A stretch of DNA of 64,000 bases from assembly GCA_946902985.2 (NCBI GenBank), contig OX336389.2, positions 793,414,979 through 793,478,978 on the forward strand, in the 5' to 3' direction. This DNA comes from Meconema thalassinum (taxonomy: Eukaryota > Arthropoda > Insecta > Orthoptera > Tettigoniidae). Made by a program: the position numbers and the translations under genes. The notes below the pieces were generated by a model, which saw only the letters and a list, made by a program, of their open reading frames with translations, did not search any database and was not told the DNA's origin. Every line of letters starts with the position of its first letter. Positions within the stretch are counted from its first letter, which is position 1. Shown here piece after piece: positions 54,683 through 64,000 of the stretch.

Positions 54683-57600
54683 TAAATCAATTTTTGGTAA
54701 AGATAATTTACGCCGCAGATATGCGGAAGGAAGTCAATAAACGGTCAACGACTCATGTATCCGCTTGGACACGGCAGGGCAAGCCTATGCTCGATGACAA
54801 CCACTTTTGAAGCCGTCCGAGTGAGACGTGCTGTCTAGACCGTCTGTACGACGAGGAATCTAAGTCCACCCGCAGGGTGAAGAAAAGTATAATTTCATTC
54901 GACAAGTTTAATGTGCAGTATATTTTCGCATTATAGTGTGCAGTGCTACAAAAATTACGTTTGTAGTCGTCCAAGTTGGACGCACTTATATTCCGTCTGT
55001 AAGACGATGAACGTACAAGTCCACCCATGTGGTGATGGAATATCCGCAATCATCAAGTATTGCTTGGCACGATAATTTGTGCAGTGTAAATGAAACCAAC
55101 AGTATTGGCTATTTGTAAGACCATTTGTGAACATTGTGGAAAATTGTATAATATTTCCGACATTATTTTTTGGTCACTTGGAACACCACATTTTGACACG
55201 AGGGCCAGTGAAAAATTAAAGTCCACGAGGGACGTGAAATATTGTGAAATACATTAATAATCAATCAACGATCATCGTGTGTGAAAAGGGAAGTGTATTG
55301 CCACTCAAAGTGTAATTAATTTAGACGCAGGATTATTACGATCCAGAGTGATATTTGCTATTATAAAATCTGTGAACATGACACCGTATGAGTTACATAG
55401 CATCTGTGATCGCAGACAGTGAGAGCCATTTGATAATCAAGTCTGCAATATTACTGTGTAGAGTCAGTGAGTATTCTGATAATTGCTACGACTCAACAAT
55501 TCTAAACGCTGTGCAATCACGTGTGGAAATCACTAATAAGATGTGTTATCACGATATAAGCCACATGTGTGCAATTCTACAAGTATTATACATCTGTGAG
55601 ATGGAGTAGACTTGTACAATGTGAGGGGAATATCTGATGAAGAGGAGACTTTGTCAAGGCAGGAGGAGGACCTTACAACCACGCGGGGCATGGAGCTGAG
55701 ACGCCCATCAACCCAAAAGCCAACCACAGCGAGGATATGCTGTATGTGAGTCAAACACGAGGACGCAGTAGGAGACTGGTACGGAGGAGGCTTGATCCAA
55801 GAAGCCTGGTTTGGAAACACCGTTGGAACCGTCCAGATCTTTGTAACCCCTCAATTGTGATGAAATTTAAATCAGGCGAATAGTACTTACTGTAAGTCTG
55901 CATCTTCTCATTTGTGCGGTTTTTTCTGTGGTATATTAATTGTAGAATAGTTAACCGAACTCATTGATGACCAGCTTAGGTAGGATATTTTTATTTAGCA
56001 CTCATTTTGCTATTTCTTTTCAATGTGAGTTAGTCACCATTTGGTGCATTTCTGTTGTATATCAGAAGGACGGAATGCCCTAACAACTTGCTAGACACGA
56101 CCACATATAATTTTTATCTGTTTTGTTCAACCCTTAGTGTGGTTTAGATTTTAGGAAGGATGGGTAGCCATTCTTTATTTATTTTGCTGTAACCCCTTCC
56201 AAGTCACTTCCAAGTTACGCCACTGCTTGTTTAAGATGGCCGCATCGTTTGATGACCGAGTGATGTCATCACATTTATATGAATTTATGTTATTACAGTC
56301 AATGTGAAGCATTGAAGCCACATCAGTTCTAGAAAGAACGCACAGGGATTATATTTAAATATGCCTGAAGAGCATCGAACCCTGCTACTCTCCGTATCAT
56401 TTTGTACATCTCAGGGGATATGAGATTGCCATCATTGTTATATTTTATTTGTGTCAAGTCTAGAACACACAAAATTTTGTCTTGAAGAGTGTAGATTAGT
56501 CGAGTGACATTTCTTTGTCAACTCAGAGCACTCCAGGAGTGTGGAATACCTTTGTGAAACTGTAACTTGGAATTTGAATACATGACTTACCATTGTACAC
56601 CGTATTTCTACGCGGTACATTTACTTGGAGTGGTTTTTTTTATAAGATGTTAATGTTTGAACCAGCAGAATCACTGTAGGACTTTATTGAGTGAATTCTT
56701 GCCTGCAGATTGTGTTATCAGTTGCCGGACGCAACTATGAAGCGTGCTTTGCCAAGCACCAGTGAGAACGGGTTTCTATTACCCAGAGTACACTACGCTC
56801 TATTGTGAGACGACCTTGTTACTTTTAGACAGATGACAGTGCATCGTATTTACCGTTTGGAGAATTGTTTCATTCTCTCGGTCAAGTCCAGCAGCCATGT
56901 TGTAGTAATCAGATGTTTTTTCTTACGTCATGAGAGACGAGCATGTTACCTGTTTTGATCGCTATTGGGAAGCGACTTCATTCTGACACCATTTACGAGT
57001 GTGTAATTTTATAGGAAGCTAGATGTTGTCTATTATCTTTTGGTGATGTTGACACCCTGTAATATTTTGAGTGCATGGAATGCGCTGTCATACAGAGTTC
57101 AATCTACGACCATTCTTACCAGGATTAGCCCGAGACTGCATCAGGAGAGCTGTGCGCCCCTGACAGTTATATTTTGTATCCGAGTCTTGTCAACTCGTGT
57201 TATTGTTGCCTACTATAGAGTCGATGCTTTTCAAGTGATTGATCTTACGGAAGACTTCACTTTGTTTAGCCTAGGTGTCCTGGAATCATCAGCGAATCGG
57301 CATTAACCAAAGACAAATCTAATCTACGCTCCTAATAATCATAAATGCATAATTATTATAAACAATATTGCTAATTAACTATGTCAGTGAACTTAAACTT
57401 GATTTCTCAGCGTTGTGCCAACTGTTTGATTCCATTTGGATGTTTTTCCATTTCCATCGGGAAATGACTTTAGACACAGAACACTAATTTGTGACGACGG
57501 GGCAGCGTACTAACCAGTAGTTCACACCTGGTGGCGCACGATTCTCATGCGACCTAAGTCGTGATTTTTATCACGCAGTTACCGCCATAATGCACATAAT

Positions 57601-58370
57601 TAAATGACCCTTGGATACAAAGGGTATTCACACGTGCAGGCAGGGTTTAATAAGAGATCATGTGAATGCTGGGTATTATATATTTCTTGAAGTGAAAATA
57701 CTACGTGTAAACCCATTGTACCCTTAGTTTTAAGGAGTGAATTTATTCTTTTTTTTGCCGGTTATCATGTAGCTTTTTATGTCATGTTTGTTCTTACGGT
57801 AATCATTCGCCGTAAATGCTTGTTATAGTGTTAGGAATTAGCTAGATTCAGTCAATGGTAAATGTAAAACGGGAGTGGTACCATCGTAACATTCATTTGC
57901 TTATTGTTTGTTAACTTAGTTTCCGTTTTTCACAGTAACCCATTTCACCGGTGTAGGGTCTACTTTTCGTACCACTACCCTAGCATTGTTGTTGTTGTTT
58001 TCTTTGTGTAATAGATCTTTCGATAGGGTTTTAAACTTCATTCAATGTAGGAATCTTGCCCCTTTTTTATTAGCTTGCGGGAATAGCCAGAGACAAACGC
58101 TCCGAAATAGGAGAGGTGATTGTTATTTTTTAATAAATTGTTCACGAAATTACTTAATCCTGGATGTTATTATTTTGTAGTTTAAGTGTTTCTGCGGTGT
58201 TCGTCTTGGGTTGTTATTGACACATACCATGTCTATGTCTGCCCAGATCTCCCCGTGATCTTGCGTCTCGTGCGCACTGACCTATATGAAGTAAATCCGA
58301 TCCTCTTCGGCTTATGTGTTCGGACGGAAAGTTGTCCGGGAAGTCATTTCGGTTAGTGGCAACCCTGACA
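54683..58370. other. Long non-coding stretch, possible old LTR or leader
   Basis: Nothing coding is recognisable; frames are under 100 codons. A diverged repeat occurs at about 54800-54875 and 54965-55040 (GCCGTCCgAGT..GACG, CCGTCTGTA.GACGA and AAGTCCACCC in each). Composition resembles the non-coding parts of the LTRs elsewhere in the window. Confidence 0.4.
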
Positions 58371-58379
58371 GCTCATCTG

Positions 58380-59291
58380 ACGGGCTCAATATAGATTATA
58401 GCCCTAGCCTTGGTGATAAAATCAATCCCAATGATTATATCAAAATTATTGTTTTTCACTACAATAAATATGTGTTCATAAAGCCAGTGATTTAAAGAAA
58501 TTCATAAGGACTTGAAACTTACATTTCATACTTTTATCTGTAAATATCCCTTTTATCTTCATCGGAGAAAAAGGACATATAGTGAATTGGTTTTCCATTT
58601 CTAATCTTTCAAAGCATTCCTCATTTATTATCGAAATCATTGCCTTCATGTCCACCAGAGCTCTACAATACTGTTTGACCACTTGTACGTTAATAACGGG
58701 TAATTCTACTCTTCTTCCCTCTTCGAGGAGTAAATCATCATCTGTAGCCTTGAAAACTTCATATATCGTGTTCACAAATGGAAGTGCAGCAACGTAAGTC
58801 TTCAATTCCGTTTCGAAATTGGCATTTTTTCCTCCGACAGGGGTTCTTTCTGCACTCATCTCCTGCCGACTTGTACTTGGCTGTGATTTATCTACCACTT
58901 CCTTCTTTCTTTTTTCTTCCTTTCGATTCTCTTCGTCAATGTTCTCTGGACTTATCTTGCTCCCTCTTGAGCCATTCCCGGTCTTTTCTCTTTTCCTAAT
59001 CGTCATTTCTGTAGTTCTTATATGCCGATCACCCTTGATTATGTCTATAATTCCTGTTATAGGGTGCTTCTCTTTAATAATTGTAATATAAGAATTACTG
59101 TTTCTCGAATTGGCGCAGTCTCTACGAGAAAAGTTCCTCCCCTCGTATCGACGTTGCCACGGCCTGTCTCTATATTCTCTATACTGGTTCACGAATCTCA
59201 TGTCCTTCTGGTAATAATTTCTTATCAGACCCCTTTTATAATTTTTCCATTGGTCGGACCTATCTGTCTGCTGCGTTCGATCCATCAACAC
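58380..59291 (-). pseudogene. Gag C-terminus and degenerate aspartic protease
   Basis: The first part is basic and rich in Arg, Asn and Tyr (YKRGLIRNYYQKD, YEGRNFSRRDC), like the tail of the other gag. The protease-like part follows: CRALVDMKAMISIINEE where LLDTGSQISLVSE stands in the other element, and, after a frameshift near 58476, NFDIIIGIDFI, the counterpart of the I-L-G motif. The catalytic D is kept but the T-G is lost (D-M-K). It cannot be an active protease. Confidence 0.75.
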
Positions 59292-59312
59292 TGTGTTGAC
59301 TGCTATTGATTT

Positions 59313-59930
59313 CTACCTGGCATTCCTAGCATTCGCATGTAACGCTATAGAACTGGTATGGTCCAATCGACGCAGTAAATCGTCAATAGGGGAAGTAATT
59401 AACCTCCTCACTTCGACTGGGAGTTGCCGTGAGATGGCTTCTATGAGCTCACCCTGAGTCAAAGGCGACAGTAAGAAACGGAGTTTTGCTAGCTGGTAAG
59501 CAAAATATTCATCATAACTCGGAAGTCCTGTGCTAGAGTATGTTCTAGAGTATACTTCTGATCTGATATGTTGTTGCACCTCCACTGACCAAAACCTCTG
59601 GATAAATACGTCGGAGAACTCTTCAAAATTGTCAAACGTGTATCTAAACGCGCATTACCATTGAAGAGGTGCATCCGACAGAAACCTCTCTACAACCCGA
59701 AGTTTACGTTCCCGTGGAACGTGAGATTCAATAAAATAATCACTTACTCCACGAATAAATTCTGTAGGAGTAGTGCCGTCCAGATTGTTCAATTTTTTGG
59801 CCTTATCCTCAAAATTTCTGATAATCGTCACGTTAGACGTTCTATCTGCTGACCTTGTAACATATCTTCCTCTGCCTGTGTTGGGAAGTGGAGAACTGAA
59901 TTGCTCCTGGCGCTGTTGAGTCGCATTCAA
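59313..59930 (-). pseudogene. Gag capsid-like domain, broken
   Basis: Pieces 59655-59930 and 59313-59585 align with the capsid-like part of the other gag: PTEFIRGVSDYF with PKAFIKEIEDHY, VERFLSDAPLQW with MERFLSGNVLTW, ISRQLPVEVRR with IARQLPVNVQQ. A TAA directly after LQW and later stops break it. Confidence 0.85.
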
Positions 59931-60348
59931 CTGTTCAGTTGGACTCTATTGAAAAGTAGCTTCGAGATTAGAAGACTCCTGATTTCCTAATTCTGTCCTG
60001 TCCTGTACCTTAGGCTCAGATCTATTAATAGTAGCCCTAAAGTCGGCATTTAAAAGTACCCTTAATTTTTCTTTGAAATTAGCTATATTGATATGCTCTG
60101 CTAGGTTGATGTTATCGAATTTCTTTCTGATTTCGTTAATCTCAGAAGTTTACTTTTCTTTACTTCATTTAACTCTACCTTGCCCTGATCAACTTTCACT
60201 TCTATACTGTGGATAAGTTTCTCTAAACCTGAGAAATTGTCGACCTGTGAATTCTGAAGAACACCCTTTATTTTGTTCACTTCATCTCTAGCATCTGATA
60301 TTTCTTTGCTAGTTTTTAATTCGCTAGTGGCAATCTTCTTTTATAAAT

Positions 60349-61397
60349 CTAATTTGACACCTTTAAAGCATCCTCATTGATTATAAGATTGTCCTGCCTG
60401 AAAGTGACAATGGTTTCTTTGATTATACCCTTAAGATCTATGTCAAAGTCATCTCTTACGAGTTTTGTATGGTCCTTAACTTGTGCTTGCAACTTAATCA
60501 TGTCACCCTGCAATTGCTCCAGACTACTTTGCGTATGAGTGGTGTCATTTGTAAATTTCAGCTGTAAAGCTTCTAAGTTATCTATATGGTCTTTCTTATT
60601 TTTCTCAACTTCCAATTTAATTTCAATTCGAAAATCCCTATTGCATTTTTCCATTTCAGTTAATTTAGACTCCATTTCATTCTGACCATACTCAATCTTA
60701 CTAACATACGATTCTATTTTACTGACATCTGATTCTATTTTACTGACATCTGATTCGATTTTACTGACTTAAGTTTCAATTTCTTTCTGACTAGCTTCGA
60801 TTAAACTAACATCAGTTGAATATCATTTATGCTAGACTGAATTAGCCTAACACCAGTCCGGACATCGTTTATTTTATTTTCAATCTATTTTAGACTAGCG
60901 TCAATCTGATGGACGTTAGCCTGTACTAGACCAACATCAGTCTGGACATCATTTACTTTACTTTCAATTTTACTAACGTCAGTTTGAACATCATTCATTT
61001 TAGTTTCAATTTTCTTTTGACTAGCTTCAATTTTACAAACGTCAGTTGGTACACTGTTAACATCCAGGTATGTTGTCTTAACATCATCCTGCATATCGTT
61101 GATTTTGAACTCAAAATTATTGGCCTGAGTTTCGACTCTCTTTGAACCGTCCCTAAGCTCCTTTAAAGATTCCTGCATGGCATCAATTTCGCCATGGATG
61201 CTTTCAGCCTCTGCATCATTAACTAAGCCCTTATTCTGATTGACAGGCTCATACATGTTATCAAAACTGGTTTTTGCATATGATCTTATGTTGTTAAGAT
61301 CCTGATTTAGATTGTCTATCTTTCCTTGGATCATCTCAAACATCTTCCTGTCATCACCCATGGTGAACGTCTCATCGTCCGCCGTAATATAACACAA
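60349..61397 (-). pseudogene. Gag coiled-coil N-terminal region, broken
   Basis: Two frames, 60885-61397 (best start MGDDRKMFEMIQ at 61361) and 60349-60675. Both are predicted long coiled coils, with repeats such as MNDVQTDVSKIESKV and DVQTDVGLVQ. At 60705-60780 the DNA has three tandem 24-bp units (TCTGATTCTATTTTACTGACA). The layout, coiled coil then capsid domain, equals that of the gag at 24553. Confidence 0.8.
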
Positions 61398-61706
61398 TAC
61401 ACAGAAAAAAACAAGAACACTACATTGCTAAGCATAGCAGGAATATCTTAAATTAACCACTTTTTTGCAATACGAATGCATATTTTCATTGTCCAGCTTT
61501 AAACTTATGCTTACGTTAAATCTATGCATGAAGTATCCGATTATAGCATGGGATTCCCCATTCTCAAAAACGTGATGATTTACATCGGTGAGGGTGTATA
61601 ATACTACCATGAGCGAAATCTAATTTTAATAAAAATGCTTCTAAATTAATGATGATTTCAAAATAATCATCGGCCGGTACAAGTTTAACAGTCAACTTAT
61701 AAGTAG

Positions 61707-64000
61707 TGTGCCCATGTGGAATTGGCACAAGAATTGAACCCCTGATCCTTTATGGAGAAATACTCGAAGACTTTAGAAAGATTACAGAGAATACAAGAAC
61801 AGGCAAAATAGTAGGCGACCGTAAGACGGCTCAAATGGAGACAGAGGGTCAAATCAGACACATAAATACCATTAAAGGTGACAGTTTAAAAGCAAATAAA
61901 CATTAAGAAAACTATTAAAATTTTAGCGAGAGTCAAAGTTGAGATGCAATAAATACCACTCGAAATTCCAATGTGCCAGCAACTTCACTAGAATTATGAC
62001 TTCTCAAGTGGAAAGCTGAAGGGAACTTTTTCTCAAGTGTTAAATCAGCAGTTTTTCTTAAATATACAGAAGGGGGAGTTACCTCGTTAAACTTAACAAA
62101 ATAAATCCATCAGAAGTGTTAAATCTAAAGGAAGACGATGAACAGGAACGAGAAAAATCAGTAAGTTGGCCGACCTGAAAATACCACTCGAAAACTGCAA
62201 GCTAAGAGAAAATGTCATCATAAATCGAGCGGAATACTATTTGTGGACGAATGGAGTCGATATGCTGGCCCCGCAAAGGGGATAATAAATAATTGATTTA
62301 ATTAAAAATAAACCAGCGAAGGATTTTCATTCCGCCAGCCGGAAATCAAAATATATTTATAAAACACACTTTAGATTAAATTATGAAGAGGATCACACCA
62401 GGGAATCAGAAATTCATCTCCCGGTTTTGTAGAGAACTATATTCTAGACAGAAACGAATAAATAGGCCTAAGGCTGGAGCAGAAGTATGAAGTCCGTCAG
62501 TTGAACGAGGGCCTTGATAGGGGCACGTCAGTATATGAAGTTCATCAGTCTGTGGGAGGGCCTTGCGAAAGGCACGTCATAAGAAGTACCGTCAGACAGT
62601 CATCAGTCAGTTGAAGTCCGTCTTCATATCAGTCAGTAGAACGAGAAGCGATGCCGGAGGGAATGTTGTAATTATCAGTCGAGAGAGAGAGAGAGACTAT
62701 GCTAGAGGCAGATTATAGGAGAATTGTCGAAGACCAGAGTTCGAGGGCGCTACGCAGATAACCAGTTTTTAACATCCTCTGTATAGGCATGTTATTTAAG
62801 ATTTAATCAGTACGAACAAGTTAGGTCTAGTATCGGGAACGGAGTGCGCAAGTCCGCAAGAAAATTATGAACACTGCAATCAGAAACGCTAGAGTTCGAG
62901 TCTCGTAAGAGATAAGACCAGTATAAAGTGCGATAGACTGCGAAATAGTATTGGTTCGAAACCAAACAGTGCATTAACGTAGGAAAGGCAGAAGATGCGG
63001 AAGTATATTAAGAACTTTTACGAACGAAGTGCGGAAAAGTAAAGACAATAGAGGATCAGGAATTCTGAGCACTGACAGTCAAAGAGAAACGATAACGTGC
63101 AGAAAAAGACAGTTAAAGTAAAGAACAATTATCCGAGTAAAGCGTCAGAGAACGTAGCCTCAACAATTAGATCTTGTAACACGATCTTCAGGGAAGATCA
63201 CGATATAAGGAAACAGAACTATAAAAATTGCGACAGGCAATTATGAAGCAAACGTAAAGAGCAATAGCAGCATGATAAACGGGACAGTAAAAAGTAAGGA
63301 AAAAGCTATCATAGGAGGAAGTCCGTAGAAGGACAAGTACGAGATTGGGAATACTAGGAAGAGACTTACAGAGGGGAAAGAAGATAGGATCACACGTTCA
63401 AAGCAGTACAGGGAGAAGCTATTCATGCTGTTTTCCAACAGATTGTACGCTGATAATAGGTCCGTGTTCGAATGTAAATATTAATTAAGTGAATTTTTAT
63501 TGTGTTTTTATAAGTGTTAAAAGTAAAACTTGAAAAATGTATCAAGATATTGTCGTGTGTAAAAATAACGACCAAGTGTATAAAAAGGTCGATTATAATT
63601 TAAAAATGAAGTACTGAAGAATTCATGTGGGTGAAATCATCTAGAAATCACGTCATGAGCGGAAACATGGGTGAGTCAAAATGTTTATAAATATCAGAGT
63701 GATCGTATCATATGCTATCTCAATAATTGTATGTATGAAATACATGCACGATGAGTAATCAAATAGTAATAATGTGTCAGAAGGCAACCGCCAAGATGGT
63801 TTGCAAGAATGTTAAAAATAATGATAAAAGTGCAGAAATGATACGAATAATGATAATGTTGAAAGCCCGTAAAAAGGGTTAAATAACAATTAATTAATGA
63901 TCTAAAAAGGAGGAATCGAATGTAATAAAGTAAATGGCAAATAAAATGCGTGCCAAAGAAATGAAGTAACGTAAATAAAACAAGCACCGTCAAAGTAATA
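61707..64000 (-). repeat. LTR of the second Gypsy element (window-truncated)
   Basis: Begins TGTGCCCATG on the plus strand (so the LTR ends GGGCACA on the minus strand), with a hairpin-forming TGTGCC..GGCACA in the first 23 bases like the solo LTR. Similarity to 855-2720 is patchy but collinear: GGTCACACGTTC.ATGCAGAGGG in that LTR against GATCACACGTTCAAAGCAGT here, and ATGGGTGAG in both. Length inside the window is 2.3 kb and the far end lies outside. Confidence 0.7.

Larger units (their letters stand above)
58371..64000 (-). mobile_element. 5' part of a second Gypsy-type element, decayed, running off the window
   Basis: On the minus strand: LTR (61707 to beyond 64000), leader, gag in fragments (59291-61397), then the start of a protease to about 58380. 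Reverse transcriptase and integrase are absent: the sequence breaks off at about 58370. The gag and the layout match the 12.3-kb element. The LTR end (TGTGCCCATG.. read on the plus strand) matches the solo LTR at 855, so that solo LTR belongs to this element's family. Stops and frameshifts show it is old. Confidence 0.8.

Overview
The window looks like intergenic or heterochromatic DNA from a large, repeat-rich insect genome. The evidence is the mix of transposon families: Gypsy-type LTR elements with very long LTRs, CR1/L2-like and RTE-like LINEs, several tRNA-headed SINE families, and P-like, Transib-like, Mutator-like and Tc1/IS630-like DNA transposons. A polyneopteran (grasshopper, cricket or stick-insect grade) is my guess; the sequence does not prove it. 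I found no host protein-coding gene, functional tRNA or rRNA gene, or CRISPR array. Essentially all recognisable coding sequence belongs to mobile elements and almost all of it is broken.

Layout. 1-9711: an array of a 128-bp satellite, split in phase by an 8.4-kb insertion (855-9264) that reads as a solo LTR on the minus strand. Nested in that LTR are a P-like DNA element with SAP and THAP coding remnants (2932-4482) and a 5'-truncated LINE (4484-7080); the LINE reverse transcriptase is itself interrupted by a 94-bp copy of the surrounding LTR. 11.2-15.7 kb: SINE pieces, then a nearly full-length CR1/L2-like LINE with a PHD-plus-esterase ORF1 and a 2A-like motif. 16.2-17.3 kb: a 1.1-kb fold-back element with about 500-bp arms flanked by TA.

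17,984-30,320: a structurally complete Gypsy-type retrotransposon on the minus strand, with 2.7-kb LTRs differing by about 18 substitutions in my by-eye count, an exact 4-bp GTTG target duplication, a polypurine tract, a gag with a long coiled-coil repeat region, and protease, reverse transcriptase, RNase H and integrase. Its pol is broken by three stops and a 94-bp duplication. 30.3-44 kb: a tandem hairpin repeat, an RTE-type LINE fragment, four SINEs, and a 2.46-kb DNA transposon (37,094-39,555; 8-bp duplication) with the tail of a Mutator-like transposase.

44,903-47,568: a 2.67-kb DNA transposon whose ends have V(D)J recombination-signal geometry (CACAGTG heptamer, 23-bp spacer, A-rich nonamer) and an exact 5-bp GGCCG duplication, the hallmarks of the RAG1-related Transib superfamily. 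A second element is nested inside it. 48.1-48.9 kb: an internally deleted Tc1/IS630-type element. 49.8-54.7 kb: clustered tRNA-SINEs and a 619-bp tandem duplication holding a 495-bp SINE. 58,371-64,000: the decayed 5' part of a second Gypsy-type element on the minus strand, with LTR, coiled-coil gag and a degenerate protease; its LTR belongs to the same family as the solo LTR at the left end.

The Transib-like element is the best candidate for something unusual. Other points of interest are the SAP/THAP element, the LTR fragment patched into the LINE, and the long coiled-coil gag shared by two Gypsy copies.
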